Shown: piece by piece, positions 25,156-39,100 of the stretch
Position numbering within the stretch: the stretch's first letter is position 1
How the letters are laid out: each line of letters opens with the position of its first letter
Source of the DNA: Steromphala cineraria
Taxonomy: Eukaryota; Mollusca; Gastropoda; Trochida; Trochidae
Direction: 5' to 3'
Assembly (NCBI GenBank): GCA_916613615.1
Contig: OU744731.1
Span: forward strand, 15,878,726 to 15,942,725
DNA length: 64,000 nucleotides
Notes under the pieces: model-generated
Databases searched by the model: none
Told to the model about the DNA's origin: nothing
The model's input: only the letters and a program-made list of their open reading frames with translations
Made by a program: the position numbers and the translations under genes

Positions 25156-25605
25156 TCTATGCATACCCTGGGTACTCGTTTTTCATAGAGATCATGGCTT
25201 GTTTTAGTGTTTAACAAATAATTCAGTTAGGTAATATTCATTAATATCAGTGAAATAGCATCTCTTCGCAATAATAATGTCACTCACTCTATTGTGATAT
25301 GTAGTGTACCAGTATTGTAACATTCCTTATAAATACCTCAAATTAAACTGACAGGCAAAATAAAGTTCACACTTCAGTTATTCTATCAGATTTTAGATTA
25401 CAATTATTTTGAGGTTTGTTTTGTCGTATAACAAAAGTTAAATAATCATTCAAAGAATACTTTTAAGTGTTGTTCTGGGGTTTCTTTTAAATGAAATTTC
25501 ATGTAAATTGTTCAAAAATGTACATTTTTGATATAACACAAATATTCACCAACAATGAAGAAATATTCTATGTGAAAATAAAGAAATATGCCTATTTTTG
25601 ACATA

Positions 25606-26645
25606 TTTATTACATTTTTAAAATGGTAGGGATCATTATAGTGAACATGCTATTTCTTATCCCTGCATACATTAAAGAAAGATATTTTAACCAAACATTA
25701 CCAAGACACCAATTATTTATTCAAACTACTACAAATATGTGTTATTGTTTACTTGCCATAACATAGTACATCACCTGTCTCTAAGATACTTAGCAAATTT
25801 TAACAAACCATAGTGTGCTTTCTTTTACCTGACTGTTCATAAGTATCTGTATTCAAACATCACAGAACCTTTGTATCGGAAGACAAACAACAAAAACGCA
25901 TATCCTGTAAAAAGGGTAACTTTAGTAATAGGGATAATATACAGGCTAAAATACAGCAGGGTAAATCAAGCCCAACAAACAGAATTTTGCCTGTGTCATC
26001 ATGAATGAAAAAGGTGACAATTCCATGCATCATCACTCAATCTCCCGTACAAGCCACACAAAGTCAACTAGGCAAACTACAAACAATAGCTCTTGACTGT
26101 GTCCCCCTTTTCCCGCCCCCCCCCCCCCTTTCCCCTCCCGCACAATCCAACACATGATAATCCAAATAATAAATATGCAGTACACAGCCAAGGCTCAGCA
26201 AAGGAAACTAACCAAAACTCCTTGTTGCATCATCACATGGGTACAGTGGCTAAACCAGTGAGGGTTTAACATCTTGCATAGCAGCATGAGCTTGTGCAGG
26301 GCGGAGACTAAAGACAGTCGTCCTGTCTTCTGTATTTCTCCATCCCTGCTGCTTCGCACAGCAGTTGGTAGCTTTGCACATAATAGGTCAGATACAATTA
26401 GTTGGCCAGAACCAACGTGTATGTAGCGCTCGAAACAACACCGAGCAAAGGTCATTTGATCATAAGAATTCAGTGTCTCAAAGTCTAATTGATATTTCTT
26501 ATTACAATACATGCCTACATAATCAATCATTTGCAGGCGTCAAGAATCCATTCCATCGTACTAGTCTCAACAAATGTAAGAAATACTCAATTGTTACAAC
26601 TGCAAAAAGGTACTCAATAATATGCATGAGCCAAGAAAATTTAAT
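25606..26645 (-). terminator. Candidate FAM193 polyadenylation signals
   Basis: On the minus strand, ATTAAA occurs at 26640-26645 and AATAAA at 25716-25721 and 25606-25611, below the FAM193 stop at 27069. The 3' UTR could thus be about 0.45, 1.4 or 1.5 kb. The sequence alone does not say which is used. Confidence 0.35.
26104..26142. repeat. Poly-C/pyrimidine tract
   Basis: A run of about 14 C lies within a longer C/T-only tract. If FAM193 uses the distal polyadenylation signals, the transcript would carry this as a G-rich stretch able to form a quadruplex in the 3' UTR. Confidence 0.6.
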
Positions 26646-27068
26646 CATTTTCTGGCAAAATAAAAAAGAAAAGCGATGTTGATATCTCTAGGATGAAACC
26701 AATCTGTGGTGGACTCCACTACTGAAAGTGTTGCTGTTTAACACTGAAGAAATGATAACATTGATGGAAGAATGGAATGCCACAGTGGAAATAGTAACAC
26801 TTGTTCAGTCATATTTCATTTCTTAGAATGGTGAAGCAATTAAATCAATCAATCAACTGTTGGTTCATAAAAAGATGACAAGTTAACAAGGGCCCAGAGT
26901 GACTGTTGCTACCAGTGACAGTTACAGCAGCAGTAGCGACAGCGACAGCCATCTTGGATATAGCACTACTACAGCCATGTTGTTTCTGTAAGGGAGACAA
27001 CTCCTGCAGCACTGGTGGAACATTCAAGTTAAGTCCACCCAGTGCCAATCATCATCGCATTCAGATGT

Positions 27069-27174
27069 TTAGCTACAGCCCAGGCCAGACTTTTTCTTCG
27101 AGAAGATGTCCTTGAGGTTGAAGTTCACCTGCAGCTTTTCCTTCTTCTGAGTTTGAGGACTGTCAAAGCAGAAT
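27069..27174 (-). CDS. FAM193: FAM193 last exon: end of the conserved C-terminal domain
   Basis: With the preceding exon (27728-27644) this encodes the most conserved part of the family: VFLPRSESDLEGGDMDD, VERELEEFKRFCFDSP, then LQVNFNLKDIFSKKK and a stop. The human counterpart (from memory) shares VFLPRD, the FKRFCxDS core and a lysine-rich tail. This segment is the main basis for naming the gene. Confidence 0.93.
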
Positions 27175-30100
27175 CTGGAAAAATACAACCAAATTGTAAA
27201 ATGTCAACAATTCATACTATCTCAATTTGTACCAACATCATGCTTCCAGATATTCACATTAGCATAATACATTTACAGGGTTAAACATATTCTTCAAATG
27301 TTATTCATGCGGCCAGACTTTCCTTGAATTTAAATTTGCATACCTTAAAAGACATATTTTATTAATCATTTTGATGCTGTTTTGGAAATGTAATTGTAAG
27401 TTGCAACACCTCACTATATAATTCCATGTAAATGTAATTCTATAACATCGTAAATGTAATTCTAAAACATCACCTCATTATAACAAACACATCAAAGATG
27501 AAATAAACTTATACTCACCCTAATCTACTAAAATATAAAATTTTCAAAGTTATATATTTGAATAAACTTAATCAGGTTTTTCCCAAAATAATCACCAAAA
27601 TCAATATCATGTGTATATGACATATAATGACAAATTTCTGTACCTTTTGAACTCCTCAAGTTCCCGCTCCACATCGTCCATATCTCCTCCCTCCAGATCA
27701 GACTCGGACCTCGGCAAGAACACGGCATCTGTGGAGGCACATAGGCTAATTAGAAACTCCTAATGATAAATATAATGTGTATTTATGAAAACATAATAAC
27801 ACAGCATCTGTCAAGTCACATAGGCATAGTTTGAAACTCGTTGTTGTAATGATAAATATATTGTATATTTGTGAAAATATATCAATAGAATTAAACAAAG
27901 CCCAAAACACTATATTGATTGTACACAGTTACAAAGTTGCAAACATAACAATTAGTTGCCAAAAACAGTTTTGTTGAGTGACTTAACTTTAAGAAAACTA
28001 AAAGTTGAAATTCAACAAAGCCTTGAGAGAAAAAGTTGAACTACTTACCAACACCACCTTCTTCACCCTTTGCTTTCTTCTTGTTTTTCTTGCTCTTTCC
28101 ATTCTTGTTCTTCAAAAGAACACACATTGTGTCAATACATATTGCTTGATATTTTTCATTTTAAAGTAAGATCTTATGATTATCTATGTATAAATATAAT
28201 CTATGATTAACAGAAATGAAAATAATTACTCTTCCTTTTATGTACCAAAGTAAATAAATTACTGTAGGAAGCTATATTTTGGCTGAATGATTTGATTGTT
28301 TTGAAGAGGAAGCTCTGAACATTTTACCTGTTCAGGAGCCCGAGGTGAGGAGTCCGGAGAATCCGTCTTCGGTTTAAGCTTTTCCTGAAGCTTGTTATTC
28401 TTCCCCTGGCGATTCAGCAGTTCACCATTGGCCTTGTGAGTTATACCATTACTTGTGATCTTGGTCTTATCAACGTGGCTGTTCTCTGTCGCTTTGCTCT
28501 GGACAATAACAGGAGTTTTCCCAACATCTGAAGGTCGAATTAGATTGGGAACGGCTCCATTCTGCTTTGGTGTGGATTTGTTTGCTGGCGCCTGCTTGCT
28601 TACCGGTGCTGACTTGATAACTTGTTGGCTCAGGACTTGGCTTCCCAGGGTAGTTTTCTTCCGATCTTTCTTAGAGAGATCGATCTCCATAGTGTCAACG
28701 TGATTCTGTAGAACGCTCTGTGGCTGGGTAGCTCCCTTACGTGCAGTGACAGGTGTTTTCTGCATATTATTTTGAGTTGGTTGTTTTGGTTGAGCTGACT
28801 GCTGGCGTGACACCGGGGCTGTAGCTTGTTTCAACTGGACTGTCTGGCCTTGAGCGGAGATTGGTTTGGATGGCAGCGAGACTGGTGTGTCAATTACCGT
28901 CACCCTAGACGCTGGCTTTGCTCTACGTTGTCGATCTGGCGTACTGACTTGAGATTTGTTGGAGTTGGTTGTCTGTTGTTTGTTTTCTTTGGTAGGAGGA
29001 GCAGGTGCCCTTTCAGTTGTCTTCTGGACCTGTTTGGGAGAAGGAGTGTTATCTCGAGCTTTGATGACTTCTTGTTTTCGTACAATGATGGTCTCTGCTC
29101 GGGCAGGCATGGCACTTTCCAACAGTTTGGCAGGAGCACTGTGATTATGTTGAGGCTTGAGAACCAAGGTGTTTGCAGGGACGCTTTGGGAGGTGTTGAT
29201 ATCTGACCTGTCCTTGTGCTTGCTCTTCTTTCTGCGAAGTGAACCAGACGTTGAGTCAACCTCGGACGATGAAGAAGCCTTTTCTTCACACTGCTTCATC
29301 AGCCTCTCGCGTAGTTTCTTCTCCTGCTTTCGATTCTTCTCAATCTCTTCTCTTATCAGTCGATCATGTTCTTCTTGTAACCGACGATCTTCATCTCTGG
29401 CCTTTTCTTCTGCCTGAAAATTTATTTTAAAATGTACATGATAATCTTTCTTGCTTCAAATCAATAAGTATCAATTTAAAGCCGACTTTTTAGAGTTAAT
29501 TTTTGCGACACCATGCCATTAGCCCATCAGGCTTTACAGGCCAGATGAGCTCAACAGTTACAGCCAAAGAAAAACATTTTGGAGACATTTCAGACAACGC
29601 ACATAATATGACGTTTTAGTAAACAAATGACATAGTGTTATGAAGCAAGTTTTATGGATTTGCAAACATAAAAACTGAGGAGAAAAATCCCCTCTTTGGA
29701 CACTGTTGACTATTCCCTGGTTTGTCAATAATAAGGCGGCCCTTGGCTGGCCTTAATATGTTAGTAATGACTGAGTGTAAATGATGACAAGACACTGGGT
29801 TTGCTCCCGACTACTCTGGTATGTTTGTAACAACAAGCCCCTTGGTCCCTTACTTACATGCCCTGGAATGTAAGTAATGACAAGCCCTTATATAACTTAC
29901 CAGCCTCTGTTTCCGCCTTGCTCTCTTGGCAGCCTTATTGCTCTTTTCCTTCTTGCCTTCCTCGGAGCCGTTGATGAAGCGCAGTAGTTCCTCCAGACCC
30001 TTCATGTCCAGGGGATCTACCAGGTTGTTCCTCGCACACGCGGTCTCCATGCTCAACTTGCTGAAACTTCCTCGGTCCTCAGTTTTGGCCTCAGTTTGCT

Positions 30101-33100
30101 GTGTACAGAGACATGACTTTAACTATAAGTGAGTGACTTGTACATTAAAGTTCACGTAACCACAAACATATTTCACTATTTTCTTTGGAATATAGAAAGT
30201 CTGATTACAATATTGTATAGTGCGTTAAAGGTCGCTTCTCAAATATGTTTAGTTTGGTAATGAAAGCCGTTTTTGAAAGCCACTTTTGATGGGCCGCTTG
30301 GGCAATATTTCAGAGATTAGTGGCGTGACTTTTGAAACAATCACATACCATACAGAGCAAGAAGAGCCAATCAACTGTCATACAACGGTTGTAAAGAAGA
30401 AAACTACACCTACCATCAAATATCAAGTAATAAGGTGATTATGATTTTATTCTTTACGTTGTGTTTTCTCTGCATTTGACTCAGAATTCTCCACCCTGCT
30501 CATATAATTATAGGGTACTCAACCTGTTTGTCATGTCAGGATTCGCTTTGTAAAGATAACTGTAAGTTCAACACATTATCCTGGTACTGCAAATATTGCT
30601 TGATTTTAAAGCTAATCGAATATAATATACAAATCTTTCAAGAGCAAGTTCTAACCTTTCTCTTCAACCTTCTACGTAGCCGCTCTCTCATCTCTGCATA
30701 GTTTTTACTGGTCTGGGCAACGGGAGGCTGCAAGAAAATAAGTCAAAAACTCTAAACCAGGGAGCAAAAGTTACTCTCTACAATGTTAACATACGTATAT
30801 TTTGGTGAACAATTTCCTCTATGTCAGAAAATTGCTATTTCAGTCTTATCATCAACAAGAAGGATTATGTCTACTTTTCAACTAGCGTTACAGTGAGAGT
30901 GAATTCTTGTTTTATGCCGCTTGGGCAATATTTCAGCCATTAGCGGCGTGAACTAGCATTACAATATGCAAAATATTGGAGTATCATGAAAGGAATTGAT
31001 TATTCTCTACTACATATATAACTGAATGATAAATGATGTCATCAAAGCTATACCATAATATTAAGTTGTCATTGCCATGGTTAAATAATTCACAATAGCA
31101 TGAAAGGGTTACTGTCATACTCTTAACACATAAAATACACGTCCTGAATGATATAAAATTTCATCATGGCAATGTTATAATAAAACTTACATTGCCATGG
31201 CCGAAGAATTCACAGTAGCAGCAATCACAGTACTTGCTCCCTTCCTTCTGATTGGTTGAGGTGGAGGTGGAAGAACTCTGCTCTGAGCAGCTGTCGTCGA
31301 TACTGTCACAGTTGTCGTCGTGATGTGCCTCGCAGTCCGGGTCTGTACAGACAGTTGACGTCCCCACACTCATGCTATTCACAGTGGTTGCCATGGAAAC
31401 AGAACTTGAACAACTGCCCATATGAGAGTCCCCTTGTGCCTGAGACACACTGGAAGCATTTCGAGTATTGGCATGAGAGCATGGGTGTGACGAGCGAAGG
31501 GCTCGCAATTTCTCCACTTCTTTGTTTCTCGTGTTTTTAAGCAGATCGGGCTGTAACCCAGTGAGGCCGCCATGTGCGGAGAGAGATGAGCCTGTGTGAT
31601 TATGATTGGACTGAGACTTGACGTTAACAGGAGCATGTTTCTTGCAGTGCTGACTGTGGGCCTTCTCTCCCCTCCCTACCGCCTGAACCTGGGTGTTGCC
31701 GCCAAGGGTCGCTGGTCTTGTACAGGGAGGGCCGTGAGCTTGAGACTTGTTGTTGGTCAGCAGCGATGCTGCTGCTGAGGGGTTGGGAACCAATGATGAT
31801 ACTGATGTCATTGGTTCCGAGCACTTGGCACAACTTTCGTTAAGAACTGGCTTCATCTGGTGATCACTGGACCTGTCCACTAACTTGGTACTAGTGTTAG
31901 CAGAGTGGTTGTTTAAAGCACTAGTGGTTGTACATGTTGTGGTAGAAGAAGTCAGGGTCTCGCTTGACAGGGGTTCAGGCGGGTAGGGAGAATTGGTAGT
32001 GAGAGGGGGAGGGGGGAGAAGGTCGGAACCCAGCCCTCCCCCATAGCGGAATCCACCTATCATCACACGAGGATCGTAAGGAGTATTGTCCCAGTCTCCA
32101 TATGCATGATACAGGTGCTCTTGAATGTTCTCAGGGTTGTCAAAGTCCAGTTTGACAGGGAGTTTGGCTGGTCTGAGTGGGGGAGCGTGTAGATCGTACA
32201 ATTGAGGCTGGAGTATGGAGCGGATGTGATCCCTGGCCTGGAGCCCGTGCAGTCCTCCCGGGGAGCCGTGGATGTGAGGGTAGAGATGGAGGTCAGCAGG
32301 GCGGGGCGTGATGGGCACATGTTGGGGCAGGGAGGTGGACACGGTCTGGCCCTGTTGCTGCAGACACACATGGCACTGGCACTGGTTCTCCTCCACCTTT
32401 GGCTGCAACAAGGAACAAACATTTGTTGGTATGTACATAATCCTGATGGAGTAAGCATACAAGAAAAACTGACTAATGTCAAAACAAGGTACAAGTTGTA
32501 GAAAATATTACCTTACTCAATGACCGTTATTCTTTGAAAGGTATGACCTAATAGAGTTGAGAAAAACAAGAAACTATTGCTACTGCTACATACCAACTGC
32601 GGCGCCTGAGTCTGTGTGACACAATGATGACAATCACAGGTATCAGTTTTCATCAGCTTGCGAGCCTCTGTCTCCACCCACTCTTGCATACACTTGTCCC
32701 CCAGGTTGATCTCCGTGGGACTGTCGCTACTGCCGCAGTCTCCCCCACTGTTACTCTCCTGGCTTCCTTCAGCCTCATCAGCTTCCTCCTCTTCATCATC
32801 TCCCTCCTCATCTTCATCTTCTTCATCGTCCTCTTCATCCTCATCATCATCATCTTCATCCTCTTCCTCATCCTCAGACTGGCTATCTATCTCCTCAGGA
32901 ATATCACCGTTCTCATCAGTTCTGTAAAGTACAATTACTTCAGTGTCAAAGATCATGCTTGGGCCTATGAAATGATATTCCATTATTGTAAGCTGACAAA
33001 AGCTAAATTAATTTTATAAAGATTATATAATGTTGAATAAGATGTCAGGTTCAATCTTAGTTTCAAGATTAATTATTTAATGATTTTTGCAAAACATAAC

Positions 33101-36100
33101 CTATTTTGCAGAAAATAACAATTATAGCTTTCCCATTTGTATGCTTTAATTGTTATAAGTAACAAGAAATATAAATTGAAACCTTACTTTAGAATTAAAA
33201 TGAAGAAAATTTAAGTGAAATAGTCTCTTTGTAAAATCAGCTAAGTCTGGTATAAACATTTAATTTACATCACACATTTCTCCTGGATTGAAAATAAATA
33301 TAATAATTTGTTACATTATTAAAATATTTTGGTTCCATCAAATTTGAAAATTGAAATAGTGCATATTTATTTTAAAATGTGCTGATATCTATCTATTGCA
33401 TGAAAAGGATTTGCAGATCAAACTGGTGAGTAATCATTTGTTGATTTGTAGACTATTCAACAATTCACAATTTTCATCACCATAATTTAACAAAGTTTGG
33501 TTGTAAAATCAGTCTAAATATATTTCATCATTACTACTCAGATAAAAGGGCAGAATCCTAAATTCAATTCAATAAAAACATATTTAAGACATCAATACAC
33601 TTGGTTCTACAAAAAATAGAGCCATTGGCTCTGTAGCTCATCAGGCATCATATCAACTTTGCTTTATACAGGCCAGATGAGCTAAAAATGAAACTGATGT
33701 TACCTATTGCAAGAAAACCTATAAAAAAATTACAAAACAAATGTAACGATTTCGGAATAAATTTCCTTACCCAAATGATTTATTATTATTGAACACTTTC
33801 TAGATCGCCAATATAAGACAGTGAAAGAAGTCCACACTAAAATATCAAAGGAGAAATAAATTTGCCATAGACTGTCATCTAATGGAGAAAAATAGGTTTT
33901 TAAGATTGTGATCCCTGTGACCCTATCTTGGGTCATGGGGTCACGAAAAATACAGTTTAGAATCCCAATTGGCCAAGGAGTCTACATGCAGTCTTTCAGC
34001 TCAATAGACCTTTTGGAACTGAAGATGATGATGAAAATAAGTTCTAAGGTTGTGACCCCTGTGACCCTAATTGGGGTCATGGGGTCACGAAATCTACAAT
34101 TTAGAATCCCCATTGGCCAAGGAGTTGACACATATAATTTCAGCTCTCTAGACCTTATGGAACTTGAGAAGAAGATGAAAATAGGTTTTTACGGTTGTGA
34201 CCCCTGTGACCCTATTTGGGGTCACAGGGTCACCAAAGTTACAAATTAGAATCCCCATTGGCCAAGGAGTCTGCACATATCATTTTCAACTCTCTAGTCC
34301 TTATAGAACTGGAGAAGAAGATGAAAATAGGTTTTTAAAGTTGTGACCCCAGTGACCCTATTTGGGGTCACAGGGTCACCAAAGTTACAAATTAGAATCC
34401 CCATTGGCCAAGGAGTCTGCACATATCATTATTAACTCTTTAGACCTTTTGGAACTGGAGAAGAAGATGAAAATAGGTTTTTAAGGTTGTGACCTCTGTG
34501 ACCCTAATTTGGGGTCACAGGGTCACCAAAGTTACAAATTAGAATCCCCATTGTCCAAGGAGTCTGCACATATCATTTTCAACTCTCTAGTCCTTTTAGA
34601 ACTGGAGAAGAAGATGAAAATAGGTTTTTAAAGTTGTGACCCCTGTGACCCTATTTGGGGTCACAGGGTCACCAAAGTTACAAATTAGAATCCTCATTGT
34701 CCAAGGAGTCTGCACATATCATTTTTAACTCTCTCCTCCTTTTGGAACTGGAGAAGAAGATGAAAGTAGGTTTTTAAGGTTGTGACCCCTGTGACCCTAT
34801 TTGGGGTCACAGGGTCACCAAAGTTACAAATTAGAATCCCCATTGTCCAAGGAGTCTGCACATATCATTTGTAACTCTCTAGTCCTTTTGGAACTGGAGA
34901 AGAAGATGAAAATAGGTTTATAAAGTTGTGACCCCTGTGACCCTATTTGGGGTCACAGGGTCACCAAAGTTACAAATTAGAATCTCCATATGCTAAGGTA
35001 CCTGTACACAAAATTTCAGCTCTCTAGTGTGTATGGTTCATGAGGAGAAGTCGAAAGTGTCAAAAGTTTACGGACGGTTTACGGACGGACGACGGACGGA
35101 CGCCGGACGACGGGCCATGCCATAAGCCCATTTGGACTTTCAGTCCTGATGAGCTAAAAAGATGAAGAACAAATGTTACTACAGACAGCTGGACAGAGCT
35201 GAATTCTTATCAAGGAAGACAAAAAGTCCTGATCAACTCACTCGAAGGGAAGTGTGAGCCTGCTCCTCTCGACGAGGATGGGACTAGAGGAGCCACTGCT
35301 GGAGGAAGTGCTGGACATGGAGGGCGGGTCCACGTCTATCACGTACCGACTTGGGTCGTGCGGGAAGTTGAACGTGTGGGTGTGGTTGTTGTTCTCCAGG
35401 GCATCAGGGTTGATGATTCCACATGTGATCATGTGCGTTATTGTGCACTCGTCACATGTACATCTGGAAACAAAAAGAGACAGATTACTGGTTTTGAAGA
35501 GTTGATTTTTAGACTAGAGATATTACGGAGAGAAACTGATTTGAACAGTGAGCACATAGGGACTGAGCAATATTTCCGCCATTGGCAAATAATGAGCATA
35601 TATAAATTGACACAATATATGTGTTCAAAGAAGTTATCTATAAGAACATAAATAACCTTTTCTGCTTTCTCTCAACAACTTCAACAGGATTTGAGATATG
35701 AAACTATATAGATTTAATTTCAGTGAAAATTTAACTGCCATAAACTTTGAATTCATAAATCTAAAAGACTAATAAGAATCCTAAATTCTCAAAAACTTCT
35801 GAAGCAATAAAGTTGCACATTAGCTCCAAAAATGTTAGCGCCAAACAATTATGGGTTGCCAAGTGAGAGATGGAACCTGCTACACATGTGGATATGAAAA
35901 TACTCCTACACAGAATATCTGTAGTCTCTGACTAAGCCTGAAGGTAGTAGGTGTCAAAGGTCAATTCCTACCTTTTCCTGTTACAGCGAGGACAGAAGCA
36001 CTCTTCGTGAGCTGGTTTGGTTCCAGTTAACATGTTTCTCATTGTCTCTGTAAACTGCACCTCCATACTGCAACACAAAAATGACAATATTTTAAACTCT

Positions 36101-39100
36101 ACAAACATTTTTCACTGATGTTGTTAATTGTAGGCAATGAAAGGCAGTTTATCATTACCCTTCTTAAGAGATGATTTAACTTAAAGCATGACAGCTAGCA
36201 AACAAATAGAAATGCCTGAAAGATAACACTTTTTACGTCCCTGAATCTTAATGAATTGTGAACTGCAAGAAAGTATGCTAAAAATAAAACTATTACTTTC
36301 AAGGTGTCTTGGGATTTTCAATTCTATTCTTGTTATCATAGAGTTGCTCTCTACTAAGCTATAAACCTTCAATTCCCTTGCAAGAATTCTTGTTCATAAA
36401 TATAACATATCAGCAAAGTGTACTTATGATAAATGATTAAGTCATCAAGGCTCATTTTTTTATAATATTACGGTCTATGGTAATATCAGGGTCCCTTTCA
36501 ATCATAAGAAATATCAAACCTGTGTGAAAGCCTTTCTTTGGGTTGTTTCTTGAGCACCTGCTGTTCAAGAAGTTTTCTCTGTGCCTTGAAAAATTCCCAA
36601 TCTTCCTTCAACCATTTCTGTTTCACTTTCAAGGCCGTCTGAAAATAAAAAGGTTAACATAAACACCTCCTTTGATTTATAAGGAATAACTTTAATAGGG
36701 CTTGAATCAATTCTATTCAAATATCAGACAAATCTTAATTAGGGGGCTTGCTATTTTAAGAACAATAGTTTGACCTAAATCATTTCTCGACACTCATGTT
36801 AATCATTCGAAATGAAAATTTTCTTTTATGGTAAGAAAGCCCCTTACTTTTATTACTGAAGTCTTAGAGAGATATTAGCAAGTGGGTCTAACTGACTATG
36901 AAAGAATCAACACATGGACTCTCAGATTCCTACATACAATCAGTAAAATATTATAACATGTATCATTGAATATTAGGATTCATTTTCTGAAATACTAGCT
37001 AATTAACAGCATTTGATCCAAATGTCAAAAATCCCTCTACAGTAAGCTAATGCAGACAGTCATCTCACCTGTTCTTCATTGTAGGCCTCCATTAGTTGTT
37101 GGCAGTCCCTCCACACCACCAATATCACAGCCATTTCATCTTGGAATTTAAGGAAACGATGCAACAAGTTTGGATATGTATCCTCATTGTAGGATTCTTT
37201 TGATGCAGCACCTCTTCTGTAAATTGATAAGATACAATAATTGGTAAATTACAAGAAGTGCAACAATTCATGTTAATCGGATGAAATTTCTACCTAAGTG
37301 TTCAAGTCGGCATGTGACAAGATTCTTAGATGTTTGCTGGAACAATGGTGACTTGTTCATGAGTAAGCAGCTGTTATTGTATTCATGGTTTTGGCAAATT
37401 TTTGATAACATTTGTTAAATATAAAGGGAATATAAGCTAAAATACTTTAAAAAATAAGTCAACAAAACTTAAACCCCCCCCCCCCCCTTAAACTTCAACT
37501 GCATAACTGAACTTGTGGCAGGGTAAATCACAGAGCAATTAAAACATGTTGAGTTGCCTGTGCCTTATTTTTTTAGTTTACTGACCGATAATTTGAAAGT
37601 CCAAAATGAAGTTCCTACAGGTACAAATAATCACCAATGAGGACACTGCTCAATGCAAAATGCTTGTGCAATGCGGCAAGGTTCCTATCAATAGTGACAT
37701 AATCAGGCCTAAGAAAACCTTTTCAACCCAAAGTACAAAAAAAAATTTGAGCCGTATTTTTGTAGGATTGAACAGGTTAAGCTTTGTTTGGGAAGCTGCC
37801 ATTCCTCTCCAAATGTTTAATCAGGTCCAATCAATTTATGATAAGAACACTTACCTGAGTTGATCTATGACAATGTGAAGACTGTTGTGGATCGCTGGGT
37901 CCGTGTAGACGATGGACTGGAACAGGTGCTTGTTGTGTAACTCCCATGTCACGTTGAACTTCTTTATGTGTTCCTTCTACAAGCAGATAATTATCATTAC
38001 AGAGGAGAAATATCTTAGTTATGGGATAGGTCATTTAGCTTGATAAAACCCATTAGTGTAAACTAAAATCTATAATATTCAAAACTGTTTACTCTACTTT
38101 AAGGTACCCTATTGTTGCTTGCGATTGCGGCTTCCCTTATTTTAGGAAGACAATTTCAGCTTGTGTAGGCTCGATCTACAGCTTAATTTAATAAAATATT
38201 AATATTAATTTAATATTCCTGATCTGACACTAAAATTGTTGTTGTCCATGACTATTGACTGTGTCACTCTAAAAGTACAGGTTTTTGCAGAATAAAGGAT
38301 AGGTACACCTTTGACCTATGCTGACACAATGTCAGAATAGATACAAGGAGTTACATGTATGGAATATGTTGTAAAACTGGAAATCGTCTCATTAAAATGA
38401 TACTCTATCATCATTTTTTTTCATCATCAAGGAAAAGACTCAAAGTTGAGAACTTATAGCTCCATGTGCTTGCAAATGTTATAAAGGGTGCTTTAGGTAC
38501 TTGAACCGACTGTACAGGCATGAGACAAAGTGAGAGATGTAACTTACAAGATCAGTGAGGTACTCGGAGGTGAGTCTAGATGCCAGACACAATTGGTTGT
38601 ACTCGTCCAGGAGTAATGAGATGAATTCTTTAGCTTGAGGTGGAGACTTGTAGCCACAGTTGAGCTGCTTCAACAGCCGCACCTTCTTCTCAATCACAAA
38701 CTCTCGCACTTGAGATTCCAGTCGCAGGAAGAGCTGGTGAGGATCTCGACTGCATAATCTGCAACATCAAACATCTATAGTTCAAATTTGTGTTCATTAG
38801 CTACTGCAAGCTTGCATGTACATGAGTTTTGAATAACTGATTTATTTGCGTTGAACAAAAAGATGGTCTTTTTTTTGGAGCATAAGGTCTGTCAATTGCT
38901 TTAAGTTACATAATCAGGGGCTCTAACTCTACCAATAATGATATTTCTGTAATGGCTTTCAAACTCAATGAAGATTGTCATCAAATGTATTATGTATCTA
39001 ATACCAAAACCTCATTCACCTAGGTGTAATAGTGAAGTAAAAGTGATGTTTCAATGCAAACGATCATAAAATTTAATTCCAGAAAACAAGATTGTGGTTA

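Noticed and set aside
26195..26682. ORFs of about 105-111 residues on both strands downstream of FAM193
   Set aside because: No domain similarity recognised, and they lie within the probable FAM193 3' UTR.
28455..29430. Several plus-strand ORFs of 60-126 residues, and a second minus frame of 129 residues
   Set aside because: They are shadows of the 1,086-bp FAM193 exon at 28328-29413.
32624..33019. Plus-strand ORF with hydrophobic, membrane-like stretches
   Set aside because: It is antisense to the Glu/Asp-rich FAM193 exon: complements of GAT/GAA codons read as hydrophobic codons. The FAM193 exon is supported by phase and family similarity.
33885..35040. CRISPR-like array
   Set aside because: There are no short direct repeats with unique spacers. 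The 146-bp units are contiguous and similar throughout, in a eukaryotic intron.
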